NCBI GenBank assembly: GCA_900555835.1
Contig: USMK01000002.1
Coordinates: forward strand, 27,678-91,677
DNA length: 64,000 nucleotides
From: an uncultured Clostridium sp.
Lineage (GTDB): Bacteria > Bacillota > Clostridia > TANB77 > CAG-508
Reading direction: 5' to 3'
Position 1 is the stretch's first letter. Each line of letters starts with the position of its first letter. The notes beneath the pieces are model-generated. The model was given only the letters and a program-made list of their open reading frames with translations. It made no database searches and was not told the DNA's origin. Both the position numbers and the translations under genes were made by a program. Positions 1 through 9,898 of the stretch are shown one piece after another.

Positions 1-1578
1 GTAGAAAAATATTTTAGCGATTATCACGAGAAATTAGGAATAGGCAAAGAAGAATTTCTAAGATTAGGAATGAAATGTGAAAACGGCTTAGAACCAGGAT
101 TTAATATGGGAATCTTAGCACTTAAAATATCTGGAAAGAAAAACGGTGTAAGCAAACTACATGGAGCTGTTTCACGTGAATTGTTTGGCGAAATTTGGAG
201 TAATATTGCATCAAATGAATCACCGATAACTTATGTAACAAATGGTGTTCACACTTGCTCTTGGCTTGCTCCAAGTATTAAGCAACTCTTTAATAATTAT
301 TTGATGCCATATTGGCAAGACAATATCCATTTAGATTCAACGTGGGATAAAATTTATAATATTCCAGACGATAAATTATGGAAAGAACATCAAACAAGAA
401 AAGAAAAATTATTAGAATTGGTAAAGGGAAATATAACAACTAGACTAAAACGTTCTGGAATTAGTTATGATGAAATAAAAGAAATTACTTCAAAACTAAA
501 TCCAAATGCTTTAACAATTGGATTTGCTAGAAGATTTGCAACATATAAAAGAGCAACTTTAATCTTTAAAGATTTAGAGAGAATAACACAAATATTAAAT
601 GATCAAGAAAGACCAGTTCAAATTATATTTGCTGGAAAAGCACATCCAGCAGACAAAGAAGGTCAAGATTTAATAAAACGCATACACGAAATATCTATGA
701 TGCCACAATTTAAAGGAAAAATATTTATATTAGAAAATTACAATATTGCAATGGCAAGATATTTAGTAAGTGGTGTAGATGTATGGCTAAATAATCCACG
801 TAGACCAATGGAAGCTTCTGGAACAAGTGGACAAAAAGCTGCAATAAATGGTGTAGTTAATTTCAGTGTACTAGACGGATGGTGGGCAGAAGGCTACAAC
901 ATGAAAAATGGCTGGGCAATTGGAACAAACAAAGAATTTGATTCATATGAAGAACAAGATATTGCAGATAGCAACAGTATGTATGCCACATTAGAAAACA
1001 GAATAATACCAACATATTATTCAAAAGATAGAAATGGAGTTTCAAAAGAGTGGATGGCTCTTATGAAAAATTCTATTGCATCAAATGCTGGGAAATTTAG
1101 TACAGCTAGAATGTTAGTTGACTATGTAGAAAAACTATATATGCCACTTGCAGATGTAACAGATGCATATTATAACAATATTGAAAGTGTTGCTGAATAT
1201 AATACTTGGAAAAAGGAAATAATACGTAATTGGAATGACATTATTATTACTCAAAAGAATAATGTGAATAATAAAAAATTAGATGCAGGCCAATGCATAG
1301 AAGTGGAATGTCAAGTAAAATTACCGAATATAGATAAAAATAGTATTCAAACAGAAGTGTATTTTGGAAAAATTCAAAAAGATGGAAGACTTGAAAACAT
1401 TAGTATTATTCCAATGAACTTAGTAGCAAGAGATGAAGGAAATAAGTTATACACATATAAAGCCAAAATAGAACTTACAACAGGTGGAGATTATGGATAT
1501 ACATTTAGAGTAATGCCAAAACATCATATGCTATTAGATTCAGCCAACTTGAACTTGGTAAAATGGATTACAAAATAG
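1..1578 (+). CDS. glgP: Alpha-glucan (glycogen/maltodextrin) phosphorylase, 5' end outside window
   Basis: The frame is open from base 1, so the true start lies upstream; 525 residues are visible. The family (GT35) releases glucose-1-phosphate from alpha-1,4-glucans in the cytoplasm using pyridoxal phosphate. The region EASGTSGQKAA (codons from 811) is the family's cofactor segment, with the Lys at 835-837 the expected PLP-binding lysine. TNGVH (from about 238) and GFARRFATYKR (from about 520) are also characteristic. The last ~110 residues form a separate domain after the catalytic core, which looks beta-rich. Pyruvate kinase follows after 26 bp, so the two may be co-transcribed. Other in-frame glycogen genes would be expected upstream but are not visible. 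Confidence 0.88.
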   Translation, partial: VEKYFSDYHEKLGIGKEEFLRLGMKCENGLEPGFNMGILALKISGKKNGVSKLHGAVSRELFGEIWSNIASNESPITYVTNGVHTCSWLAPSIKQLFNNYLMPYWQDNIHLDSTWDKIYNIPDDKLWKEHQTRKEKLLELVKGNITTRLKRSGISYDEIKEITSKLNPNALTIGFARRFATYKRATLIFKDLERITQILNDQERPVQIIFAGKAHPADKEGQDLIKRIHEISMMPQFKGKIFILENYNIAMARYLVSGVDVWLNNPRRPMEASGTSGQKAAINGVVNFSVLDGWWAEGYNMKNGWAIGTNKEFDSYEEQDIADSNSMYATLENRIIPTYYSKDRNGVSKEWMALMKNSIASNAGKFSTARMLVDYVEKLYMPLADVTDAYYNNIESVAEYNTWKKEIIRNWNDIIITQKNNVNNKKLDAGQCIEVECQVKLPNIDKNSIQTEVYFGKIQKDGRLENISIIPMNLVARDEGNKLYTYKAKIELTTGGDYGYTFRVMPKHHMLLDSANLNLVKWITK

Positions 1579-1604
1579 ACAAAGGATGAGGAGTGAGAAA
1601 GTAA

Positions 1605-3038
1605 ATGCGCAAGACGAAGATTGTTTGTACAATAGGACCTGCTAGTGATAATGAAGAAGTTTTAAGAAAACTTATGCTAGCTGGAATGAATACAGCCAGA
1701 ATAAATTTTTCACACGGCAGTTTTAAAGAACAGGAAGGAAAAATAAATAAAATAAAAAAAGTTAGAGAAGAACTTAATTTACCAGTTGCTTTACTTTTGG
1801 ACACAAAAGGTCCAGAAGTAAGAATTGGCAAATTTGAAGATGGAGAAATTTTCTTAAAAGAAGGAGATACTTTTGCTTTGATTCCAGAAGAAATTATGGG
1901 AACACAATATGAATTTTCAGTTTCTTACAAAGAACTTTACAAAGAAGTTGAACCTGGAGATAAATTACTAATTGATGATGGTTTAATTGAAGTTGAAGTT
2001 ATAACAATAAAAAATACAAGTGTATATTGCAGGGTAATTTCAGGAGGTAAATTAACTAACAGAAAAAGTATAAATTTACCAGGTAAAAAATTAAAATTAC
2101 CTGCAATGACAGATAAAGATAAAGACGATATATTAAATGGAATAAAAGCAGATTTTGATTATATTGCAGCATCTTTTATAAGAAGTGCAAGTGATGTAAA
2201 GGAAATAAGAGCTTTCTTAAAAGAAAATGGTGGAGAAGAGATAAAAATAATTTCAAAAATCGAAAACCAAGAAGGTGTAGATAATTTTGATGAGATTTTG
2301 GATGCATCAGATGGAATAATGGTTGCAAGAGGAGATTTAAGTGTTGAAATTCCAATGGCAAGAGTTCCAGTCATTCAAAAGGAATTTATAAGAAAAACTT
2401 ATTTGCAAGGAAAAGTTGTTATAACAGCAACACAGATGCTTGAATCAATGATAAATAACCCAAGACCAACCAGAGCAGAGGTAAGTGATGTTTCAAATGC
2501 AATATATGATGCTACAAGTGCGATAATGCTTTCTGGCGAAAGCGCAACTGGAAAATATCCTGTTGAATGTGTTGAACTAATGAATGAAATTGCAGGAGAA
2601 ACCGAAAGTTCTATTAAATATTGGAAAAGATTTTTAGGAAGAGACTATGATTTAAAGCATAAAGGATATAGATTTAACATATATAATGGAATATGTGTTA
2701 GTGCAATGAATCTAAACGCAAAAGCAATACTAGCATATACCGTATCTGGTGATACACCAGGAATATTATCAGCATTCTGCCCAACATGCCCAGTATATGC
2801 GATTACTGGTAGTGAAAAACTTACAAGGCAATTAAACTTAGAGTTTAACGTATACCCAATGCTTGAAAAAGGCAAAAAAAATGCAGACCAAATGATACAA
2901 AGTGCAATTGAAAAATTATTAGAAGAAGGAAAAGTAGAAAAAGGGGACACAATAATAATTGCCGGTGGAGCAGCAATATTACCTGAAATGGAAAATTCAG
3001 AAATAAACAAAGTAATAGGCGGAATTATAAAATTATAA
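1605..3038 (+). CDS. pyk: Pyruvate kinase
   Basis: Converts phosphoenolpyruvate and ADP to pyruvate and ATP, the last step of glycolysis. The 477-residue product has the N-terminal signature RKTKIVCTIGPAS, the substrate motif DTKGPEVRIG, the active-site helix around KIENQEG, and MVARGDLSVEIP followed by ATQMLESM. Its length matches the compact enzyme without the extra C-terminal PEP-utiliser domain found in Bacillus. The ATG at 1605 is preceded by GAGGAGTGAG. It lies 26 bp after the phosphorylase and is closed by a strong hairpin terminator at 3012-3055. Confidence 0.96.
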   Translation: MRKTKIVCTIGPASDNEEVLRKLMLAGMNTARINFSHGSFKEQEGKINKIKKVREELNLPVALLLDTKGPEVRIGKFEDGEIFLKEGDTFALIPEEIMGTQYEFSVSYKELYKEVEPGDKLLIDDGLIEVEVITIKNTSVYCRVISGGKLTNRKSINLPGKKLKLPAMTDKDKDDILNGIKADFDYIAASFIRSASDVKEIRAFLKENGGEEIKIISKIENQEGVDNFDEILDASDGIMVARGDLSVEIPMARVPVIQKEFIRKTYLQGKVVITATQMLESMINNPRPTRAEVSDVSNAIYDATSAIMLSGESATGKYPVECVELMNEIAGETESSIKYWKRFLGRDYDLKHKGYRFNIYNGICVSAMNLNAKAILAYTVSGDTPGILSAFCPTCPVYAITGSEKLTRQLNLEFNVYPMLEKGKKNADQMIQSAIEKLLEEGKVEKGDTIIIAGGAAILPEMENSEINKVIGGIIKL

Positions 3039-3055
3039 TTCGCCTATTACTTTTC
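3012..3055 (+). terminator. Rho-independent terminator after pyk
   Basis: Long GC-cored inverted repeat (GTAATAGGCG ... CGCCTATTAC) overlapping the pyk stop codon and followed by TTTTC. Confidence 0.85.
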
Positions 3056-3120
3056 ACTCTTATTTCACAAATTAAACATATAAAATAACTATAATAAAAG
3101 CGAAAGGAAAGAATTAGAGT

Positions 3121-5115
3121 TTGAAAGATAAGACGAAAAAAGAATTAAAAGATTTTGGAAATAATTTATTAAATAATCTGCCAAATATAACAGTTTCTGT
3201 ATTTATTATGTTTACATCAATTGCTATATTTGGAAGTCAAATAGCAGTACTTGGAGTTTTATTGCTATTTTTTCAAATAATGTATTCACAAACATCATTT
3301 AGCAAAATGAAATTTGCAAAAAGTTCTGTATTGATGCTATTTGTGGGAATATTTGCAGGGCTTTCTCAACTAAATACGCCATTACTTATAATACTAAATT
3401 TTGTAATGCCGTTTGTAATAATAATGCTTTGCTCAGATGATTATAATTCAAAAGGCTATTTAGTATATGGACTATTATTTTTATTACTCCAAACAAGTAA
3501 AATAAGTTCATTAACTGATATTGGGACAGTTGTATTGGCACTTATTTACGGACTAACAATATTGTACATATACAATTATTTAGGCTCAAAAATAAAGAAA
3601 AATGAGCCAGAAAAAAGAATAATAGCAACAGCATATGAGTCAGCGGTAAAAAGGCTAAAAATACTATCAAAGAAAAGGCTAGAAGAAAACACGCCAAACC
3701 CATTAAATGGCTTACTTGCAAAAGTAAACAATTTGCTATATATGGAAGTCGCTAAAAAAGCCGAAGTTTTAGGGCAAAAAGAAGAATGTTATTTTCAAAG
3801 TGTGTTATTACTAAAAAGAATAGATAAATTAACAAGTTTAGCATATGAAAAAAGAGAAAGCTTAACAGAAGCAGATTATCAGTATTTTTATAAAGTGGCG
3901 AAATTATTTCAATTTGTAAAAGAACAATATACTATGGAAAGTTTAGAAGAAATTATAAAAATGCTAGACACATTTATTACAAACAATAGCTTATCAGATT
4001 CTAGTATGACATATGACTGGAATTATACTATAAAAAAACTAAAATACATTTTGAAAAAGGCACAAGAGCCAAAAGAAAACATTTCTATTAAAGAATATGT
4101 ACATTTAAGAATTCAAAAATTAAAGAATAATTTTAATTTAGATACAGTTCAAATGCGATTTGCAATAAAAACATCATTAGTTGTAGGAATAGGCACAATT
4201 TTAGAACATTTTGTTATGGTTGAAACAGGTTTTGCAAATGCTTACTGGATTCCAATTACATCATATACATTGATGATGCAATTCCATGAGGATCAAAAGA
4301 AAAAAATGAAAAACTATATAATAGGAAGTGTAATTGGTACATTTGTATTTACACTAATTTTCCAATATGTACCACAATCTGCAACACTAATATTTATGAT
4401 TATTGCATATGCGATAATGTTTTCAGTAAAAAATGATATTGCAAAAGCCGTTATAGGTGGACAGTTGGTGCTTGTTATGTCATATCCGATTTATGGAAAA
4501 TTGGAAGTAATGATTGTAAGAATTATCCTTGTATTATTTGCAGCACTTATCGCATGGTTTATAGATAAATTTGTACTATATACAGATAATTTGCATGGAT
4601 TAATAAACAAAGTAAATCATATGCTAAGAGTAGACAGAAGCATACTAAAAGAACTAAAAAGAGCTATCAATACAAAAAATGCTAAGTTTAATTATATTAG
4701 TGAACTACTTTTAGAATCTTGCTTATTAGAAAGCTTGATAATAAAACACGAAAAAGAACAAAAATACTACACAGACCCATATTTAGCCAAATCAGTAATA
4801 CAATATCATAGAAATTTTATATTAAGTAGTGAACAGCTAATAAATATATTCAAAACAAAAGACAAAGACGAAATAGAACACAGCAAAGAATATCTAAAAT
4901 ACATAGAAGAAATGGACTACATATTAAACATAACCCAAAACAACTGGGAAAGCATCTATAACGACAGCAAAAAGGCCAAGAAATTAGACAAAAGGCCACC
5001 ACGCCAAATAACAGAAGATACCCCATATTTAACAAAACACATGATGCTTTGCATAAAAAATATAGAGAAAATTTATCATGCTTTGGATGAAGATAGAAAG
5101 AGGATACAAAAATAG
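3121..5115 (+). CDS. FUSC-family integral membrane protein (aromatic acid exporter-like)
   Basis: A 664-residue protein with two blocks of hydrophobic helices (about residues 20-155 and 345-475), each followed by a long charged helical cytoplasmic stretch. This is the duplicated layout of FUSC/YccS-type proteins. The family includes proposed efflux proteins for aromatic carboxylic acids and other small molecules; the substrate here is unknown. The start is TTG at 3121, following AAAGGAAAG; no better ATG is available in frame without losing the first charged segment. It is monocistronic, between the pyk terminator and its own at 5108-5135. Confidence 0.7.
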   Translation: MKDKTKKELKDFGNNLLNNLPNITVSVFIMFTSIAIFGSQIAVLGVLLLFFQIMYSQTSFSKMKFAKSSVLMLFVGIFAGLSQLNTPLLIILNFVMPFVIIMLCSDDYNSKGYLVYGLLFLLLQTSKISSLTDIGTVVLALIYGLTILYIYNYLGSKIKKNEPEKRIIATAYESAVKRLKILSKKRLEENTPNPLNGLLAKVNNLLYMEVAKKAEVLGQKEECYFQSVLLLKRIDKLTSLAYEKRESLTEADYQYFYKVAKLFQFVKEQYTMESLEEIIKMLDTFITNNSLSDSSMTYDWNYTIKKLKYILKKAQEPKENISIKEYVHLRIQKLKNNFNLDTVQMRFAIKTSLVVGIGTILEHFVMVETGFANAYWIPITSYTLMMQFHEDQKKKMKNYIIGSVIGTFVFTLIFQYVPQSATLIFMIIAYAIMFSVKNDIAKAVIGGQLVLVMSYPIYGKLEVMIVRIILVLFAALIAWFIDKFVLYTDNLHGLINKVNHMLRVDRSILKELKRAINTKNAKFNYISELLLESCLLESLIIKHEKEQKYYTDPYLAKSVIQYHRNFILSSEQLINIFKTKDKDEIEHSKEYLKYIEEMDYILNITQNNWESIYNDSKKAKKLDKRPPRQITEDTPYLTKHMMLCIKNIEKIYHALDEDRKRIQK

Positions 5116-5135
5116 CAGATATACTGCTATTTTTG
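5108..5135 (+). terminator. Terminator after FUSC-like gene
   Basis: AAAATAGCAG-atata-CTGCTATTTTT hairpin overlapping the stop codon, with a U tract. Confidence 0.85.
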
Positions 5136-5189
5136 TATTTTGTAATAAGTATTTTAAACAAAATATGCCACTCATTAAGCAAACAACTG

Positions 5190-5218
5190 TTTACAAATAT
5201 AGAACAAAATGATATAAT
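5190..5218 (+). promoter_or_regulatory. SigA-type promoter of the UmuC-like gene
   Basis: TTTACA (5190-5195), 17-bp spacer, TATAAT (5213-5218). An imperfect dyad AAACA-ac-TGTTT overlaps the -35 and could be an operator. It does not match the canonical CGAAC-N4-GTTCG LexA box. Confidence 0.7.
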
Positions 5219-5247
5219 ACTTATGAAATCTTCATAGGAGGTGGAGT

Positions 5248-6738
5248 ATGCAAGAACAGAGTATATTTGTGGCGATTGATTTGAAAAGCTTTTATGCTTC
5301 GGTAGAGTGTAGGGAACGAGGGCTAAATCCTTTAACAACAAATTTGGTGGTTGCAGATAGTAGCAGAACAGAAAAGACGATTTGCCTTGCTGTTAGTCCA
5401 TCTTTAAAACAGTATGGAATACCTGGAAGAACAAGATTATTTGAGGTTATACAGAAGGTGAAGGAAGTAAATACTAATAGAAAATTTAAGGCACCAGGGC
5501 GTATTTTTAATGGAAAATCATTTGAAGATACAGAACTAAAAAAACATCCAGAATACGAATTGGATTATATTATAGCTGTACCTCAAATGAACAAATATAT
5601 GAAATATAGTACAGATATATATAATATATATTTAGAATATTTTTCACCAGAAGATATTTATGTGTACTCAATTGACGAAGTGTTTATTGATGTTACACAT
5701 TATTTAAAAAAATACAAAATGAAGGCAAGCAAACTTGCAACTAAAATTATTCAAGAAGTTTATCAAAGAACCGGAATTACAGGAACTTGTGGAGTTGGAA
5801 CAAATTTGTACTTGGCAAAAGTTGCTATGGATATTGTTGCAAAACATGCTACCGCAAATAAATATGGAGTAAGAATTGCTTGCTTGGATGAAGATATGTA
5901 TAAACATCAATTATGGGAACACAAACCAATCACCGATTTTTGGAGAGTTGGAAAAGGAATTTCAAAAAAATTAGAGAAAAATGGTATGTATACTATGGGA
6001 GATGTAGCAAAGTGTTCTATTTACAATGAAGATAAGTTATTCAAGCTGTTTGGAATAAATGCAGAATTGTTAATTGACCATGCGTGGGGATATGAACCTT
6101 GTACTATGAAAAGCATAAAATCATATGTCCCAGCTACAAATAGCATAAGCTCTGGCCAAGTGTTACATTGTCCATATGATTATGAAAAAACCAAGCTGAT
6201 TGTAAAAGAAATGACAGAGGTTCTCACATTAGAATTAGTGGATAAACAGCTAGTAACGGATCAATTGGTACTAGATATTGGATACGATGTAGACAATCTA
6301 AAAAATAAAAACATTCTATATTCAGGAGAAACTACAATTGATAGATATGGCAGAAGTGTGCCTAAACATGCACATGGTACTGAAAATTTAGATCATAAGA
6401 CATCTTCAACTAAAATAATAATAGAAGCTGTAACAAAACTATATGATAGAATAATTGATAAAAAACTGCTTACAAGAAGGATTACTGTGACTGCCAATAA
6501 TGTGGTGAATGAGGAACAGGTGCAAAACGAGAATGATTTTGAACAAATAAATTTATTTGTAAATTATGCAGAAAAAGAGCGCAAAGCTAGAAAAGAACAA
6601 AAAGAAAAAGAACTTCAAAAATCAATATTGGATATAAAGAAAAAATATGGAAAAAATGCGGTTTTAAAAGGAATGAATTTTGAAGAAGGCGGAACAATGA
6701 GAGAAAGAAATGAACAGGTAGGAGGTCATAAAGGATAA
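5248..6738 (+). CDS. Y-family DNA polymerase, UmuC/UvrX type
   Basis: Translesion polymerase of the UmuC/DinB family, 496 residues. The N-terminal metal-binding motif is FVAIDLKSFYASVE; the catalytic YSIDEVFID (from about 5668) gives the paired acidic residues, followed by GVGTN and the thumb and little-finger domains. The C-terminus is a charged helical tail. ATG at 5248 has a close GGAGGTGG. The stop codon overlaps the start of a small YolD-like gene, the usual partner of such polymerases on Firmicute chromosomes and mobile elements. Damage induction is plausible but no clear LexA box was found. Confidence 0.9.
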   Translation: MQEQSIFVAIDLKSFYASVECRERGLNPLTTNLVVADSSRTEKTICLAVSPSLKQYGIPGRTRLFEVIQKVKEVNTNRKFKAPGRIFNGKSFEDTELKKHPEYELDYIIAVPQMNKYMKYSTDIYNIYLEYFSPEDIYVYSIDEVFIDVTHYLKKYKMKASKLATKIIQEVYQRTGITGTCGVGTNLYLAKVAMDIVAKHATANKYGVRIACLDEDMYKHQLWEHKPITDFWRVGKGISKKLEKNGMYTMGDVAKCSIYNEDKLFKLFGINAELLIDHAWGYEPCTMKSIKSYVPATNSISSGQVLHCPYDYEKTKLIVKEMTEVLTLELVDKQLVTDQLVLDIGYDVDNLKNKNILYSGETTIDRYGRSVPKHAHGTENLDHKTSSTKIIIEAVTKLYDRIIDKKLLTRRITVTANNVVNEEQVQNENDFEQINLFVNYAEKERKARKEQKEKELQKSILDIKKKYGKNAVLKGMNFEEGGTMRERNEQVGGHKG

Positions 6739-6902
6739 TGGGAAAATATGACGATATTATAAATTTATCAAGGCCAGAATCAAAACACCAAAAAATGAGC
6801 TTATATCAGAGGTCAGCACAGTTTGCACCATTTGCAGCATTGAATGGATATGAAGGACAAATTCAGGAAACTGCACATCGCAATCAGGAAATGTATAAGT
6901 AA
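6738..6902 (+). CDS. Short YolD-like protein, partner of the UmuC-like polymerase
   Basis: A 54-residue gene starting on the A of the upstream stop codon (TAATG), so the two are translationally coupled. The N-terminal MGKYDDIINLSRP and RSAQFAPFAALNGY are typical of YolD-like proteins that follow umuC-type genes in Clostridia. The protein is about half the usual length and ends before the second half of the domain. It could be a minimal form or a truncation; the downstream terminator at 6906-6950 suggests the operon normally ends here. Its biochemical role is unknown. Confidence 0.75.
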   Translation: MGKYDDIINLSRPESKHQKMSLYQRSAQFAPFAALNGYEGQIQETAHRNQEMYK

Positions 6903-6905
6903 GAT

Positions 6906-6950
6906 AATCCAAGTGCTAATAAATTTAAGTTCATTAGCACTTGGATTTTA
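6906..6950 (+). terminator. Terminator after the umuC-yolD pair
   Basis: 14-bp perfect stem ATCCAAGTGCTAAT/ATTAGCACTTGGAT followed by TTTTA. It also lies just past the dacF stop on the other strand and may work in both directions. Confidence 0.85.
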
Positions 6951-6957
6951 TAAAAAT

Positions 6958-8164
6958 TTATCTAAATAAATTAAACCATAAATTATATACATATGTAGTC
7001 ATATTCCAAAATGCAATTTTCTCTATACTTTTTTCTGCAACAAGATTTACTTTAATCGAACTGCTGTCTGGAAATGTGAATGTGGCTTCTCCTAAAACAT
7101 CACCTTGTGATATTGGAGCAGAAATGTTTTCTGATATTGTTATTTCTTGTGATACATCTTTGCCAGTTCCTTTTTTTATCAGTCTGCCGAACATCTTTTT
7201 CTAAAACTAGATTAACTGTTTTTTCAATCCCTTTATTTACAGTCACTTCACTTACAACATCTCCTTTGTTTCCTAGATTTGTATAAGAAAAGTTGGAAAA
7301 TCCGTAATCCAAAAGCTTTTGCGCTTCTTTGAATCTTATTGCACTTGTAGGTGCTTTCATAATAACTCCAATTAGTGATAAATCACCTCTGGTTGCGCTT
7401 GCTGATAAATTATATAGTGCAAGTGAGGTCGAACCTGTTTTTAATCCTGTTGCACCAGTATATGTTCTTAATAATTTGTTGGTATTTACCAAAGAAGATT
7501 TACCGTCTCTTAAACTATCCATCCATATTGTAGTGTAATTTGTTATGCTTGGGTGATTATTCAAAAGTTCGCGAGACATCAAGCTTATGTCATATGCTGA
7601 TGTAACATGGCCATCTTCGTCAATCCCATGACAGTTTTTAAAACAGGTATCATTCATACCAAGGCTTTTAGCTTTTGCGTTCATTTGATCAACAAATGCA
7701 GACTCGTTTCCGGCAAGGTATTCTGCCATAGCCATTGTACAGTCATTTGCAGATACCACGCAAATTGCTTTTAGCATTTCGTTTACAGTAAGTTCTTCAC
7801 GCACATCTAACCAAATCTGGGAACCACCCATTGCGGCTGCATTCTCGCTACAAGGAATTTTATCTTCTAATGATAACCTGCCAGAATCCAATGCTTCCAT
7901 TATAAGTAAAATTGTCATAACCTTTGTTACACTTGCAGGTCTTAACTGTTCGTGAGCGTTATATTCATATAAAACTTCGCCACTTTTTTGGTCAATCAAA
8001 ATAGCTGCACCAGATTCCAACTTTAAATCAACACTTTCCGTGGTACTTGCCATAACACTATCGTCAGACCAAATATAATCACTAGCAGCAATAGAAAAAG
8101 GCTGGAAAATCAACAAAGAAACAACAAACATAGCCAGAACTAAATTTATCTTTTTACTAAACAT
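6958..8164 (-). CDS. dacF: D-Ala-D-Ala carboxypeptidase (DacF-like), read through a +1 shift at CGG 7187-7189
   Basis: Penicillin-binding protein that trims the terminal D-Ala of peptidoglycan stem peptides outside the membrane. From ATG 8164 (AGGAGG at 8171-8176) it has a signal peptide, SVTK (SxxK serine), SAN and KTG motifs in order. The frame then breaks near the end of the catalytic domain: codons read GAT GTT CGG CAG, and the C-terminal beta-domain (KKGTGKDVSQEITI...) continues in the +1 frame to 6958. Skipping the C gives KDVGRLIKKGTG, about 401 residues, the normal family length. Without the shift the tail is an unrelated arginine-rich peptide ending at 7100. Either a pseudogene by one base or a decoded CGG; see findings. 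Confidence 0.85.
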
Positions 8165-8293
8165 TTTATTCCTCCTAAAATAGATATTTTTATAAATAAT
8201 ATGATTGCTCGAATGAAAAAATTCTTCCAATATCATATACAAAAAATAATTTATATAGTATAATAATTCAAGAAAATTTTTAGGAGGGTATAT

Positions 8294-9181
8294 ATGAAAA
8301 ACTTGATTGATTCGTTTAGAGGTTTTTGTATGGCTTTGGCAGATAGTGTGCCAGGAGTTTCTGGTGGAACTGTGGCTTTTATTCTTGGATTTTATGATAA
8401 ATTTATAAATTCATTAAATAATGTAATATCTGGAAGTAAAGAAGAAAGAATAGATGCTATAAAATTTTTAGCTAAATTATTAGCTGGCTGGGCAGTTGGA
8501 ATGATTCTTGCAGTATTATTTTTATCTTCTACATTCGAAAGTCATATATATGCAGTTAGTTCTTTATTTTTGGGCTTTATAATATTTGCTATACCAGTAA
8601 TTATTAAAGAAGAAAAGGAAAGCTTGGTAGGAAAATACAAATACCTAATATTTACTGTTATTGGAATTGCAATAGTTGCAGCCATTACATACTTTAATCC
8701 AATTTCTGGCTCTGGGACAAGTGTTGATGTAAATAGCTTGAATTTTGGACTTATAGTATATATTTTTGTATGTGCTATGATAGCAATATCTGCAATGGTA
8801 TTGCCAGGTATATCTGGTTCTACATTACTTTTAATATTTGGACTATACATACCAATAATAAATGCAATAAAAGAATTTTTGCATTTGAATTTAAACTATT
8901 TACCAGTTTTAATTATATTTGGACTAGGAGTAATTACAGGGATTTTATTAGTAATAAAATTGATAAAAATGGCATTAGAAAAATTTAGACCACAAACAAT
9001 TTATCTAATTATTGGTCTTATGATTGGCTCACTATATGCAATTGTAATGGGACCAACAACATTAGAAGTTCCACAAGACCCAATGAGTATAGGAACATTT
9101 AGTATTATTTTCTTTGCAATAGGTGGAGCTATAATATTTGGACTTCAAAAATTAAAAGATGTTTTAGAGAAAAAAGAATAA
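8294..9181 (+). CDS. DUF368 membrane protein (putative polyprenyl-phosphate transporter family)
   Basis: A 295-residue polytopic protein beginning NLIDSFRGFCMALADSVPGVSGGTVAFILGFY and repeating a similar PGISGSTLLLIFGLY motif after about 170 residues. These inverted Pro-Gly-(V/I)-Ser-Gly repeats define DUF368. Members have been linked to recycling of undecaprenyl phosphate across the membrane; I infer the same here. ATG at 8294 follows AGGAGGG. It is transcribed divergently from dacF, and the ~130-bp gap holds both promoters. Confidence 0.85.
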   Translation: MKNLIDSFRGFCMALADSVPGVSGGTVAFILGFYDKFINSLNNVISGSKEERIDAIKFLAKLLAGWAVGMILAVLFLSSTFESHIYAVSSLFLGFIIFAIPVIIKEEKESLVGKYKYLIFTVIGIAIVAAITYFNPISGSGTSVDVNSLNFGLIVYIFVCAMIAISAMVLPGISGSTLLLIFGLYIPIINAIKEFLHLNLNYLPVLIIFGLGVITGILLVIKLIKMALEKFRPQTIYLIIGLMIGSLYAIVMGPTTLEVPQDPMSIGTFSIIFFAIGGAIIFGLQKLKDVLEKKE

Positions 9182-9210
9182 AAATATTCTTCAAAAACCT
9201 CTGATTACAC

Positions 9211-9239
9211 TTGACAAATTTTGAAAAAACTTGTATACT
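9211..9239 (+). promoter_or_regulatory. SigA promoter for rpmF
   Basis: TTGACA (9211-9216), 17-bp spacer, TATACT (9234-9239), about 70 bp before the rpmF start. Confidence 0.8.
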
Positions 9240-9311
9240 TTTAAATAGTTTACGGAGTAAGTATGATTATTTACATATAGAATAAGACTAGATGGCGAGG
9301 GGGGAATTTAA

Positions 9312-9494
9312 ATGGCACAACCAAAAAGAAGATGGTCAAAGGCTAGAACAGGAGCAAAAAGATCTACTTGGAAATTAGAAAATCAAAATTTAGCTACTTG
9401 CAAACATTGCCACGAACCAGTGTTACAACACAGAGTTTGTCCTAATTGCGGATATTACGATGGCAAAGAAGTAGTAGCAAAAAAAGCCGAATAG
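9312..9494 (+). CDS. rpmF: 50S ribosomal protein L32
   Basis: A 60-residue zinc-ribbon ribosomal protein: MAQPKRRWSKARTG start, then CKHC and CPNCGYYDGKEV giving two Cys pairs that bind zinc. The start ATG follows GAGGGGGGAAT. It has its own promoter and no upstream YceD (DUF177) partner, unlike many bacteria. Confidence 0.95.
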   Translation: MAQPKRRWSKARTGAKRSTWKLENQNLATCKHCHEPVLQHRVCPNCGYYDGKEVVAKKAE

Positions 9495-9580
9495 GCATAC
9501 CACATACTTGGTTCAAGGAATAATTACACAACTTGTACTAGGTTTATGGCATATTATAAAAATAGGAGGTGTACTACAAA

Positions 9581-9844
9581 ATGACAAAGGAAAGAAAGCA
9601 AGAAATTATCAATACTTATAAAAGAGAAGAAAACGATACTGGATCACCAGAAGTTCAAATCGCTCTTTTAACAGAAAGAATCAATGAATTAACAGAACAC
9701 TTAAAAGTTCATAAAAAAGATAATCATTCTAGAAGAGGTCTTTTAAAAATGGTTGGTAAAAGAAGAAACTTACTAAACTACTTAGCAAAAAAAGACATCG
9801 AAAGATACAGAACAATAGCTCAAAAATTATCTTTAAGAAAATAA
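9581..9844 (+). CDS. rpsO: 30S ribosomal protein S15
   Basis: An 87-residue protein starting MTKERKQEIIN with the conserved HxxDxHSRRGL core (here VHKKDNHSRRGL) and LLNYLAKKD. It binds 16S rRNA in the platform of the small subunit. The ATG at 9581 is preferred to an upstream ATG at 9569 because AGGAGG sits just before it and the family starts at MTKE/MLTK. pnp follows, the same rpsO-pnp order as in many bacteria. Confidence 0.96.
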   Translation: MTKERKQEIINTYKREENDTGSPEVQIALLTERINELTEHLKVHKKDNHSRRGLLKMVGKRRNLLNYLAKKDIERYRTIAQKLSLRK

Positions 9845-9851
9845 ATTTTGT

Positions 9852-9884
9852 AACAGGACAGACGCTTTTTAGCTCTGTCCTGTT
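9852..9884 (+). promoter_or_regulatory. rpsO-pnp intergenic hairpin
   Basis: 11-bp perfect stem AACAGGACAGA/TCTGTCCTGTT directly after the rpsO stop. There is no U tract, so it is more likely an mRNA-stabilising or processing hairpin than a full terminator. Confidence 0.6.
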
Positions 9885-9898
9885 CGAAATTCTATAAA

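Noticed and set aside
5181..5192. LexA box upstream of the UmuC-like gene
   Set aside because: AAACA-ac-TGTTT is a dyad but does not match the GAAC-N4-GTTC core of Firmicute LexA sites.
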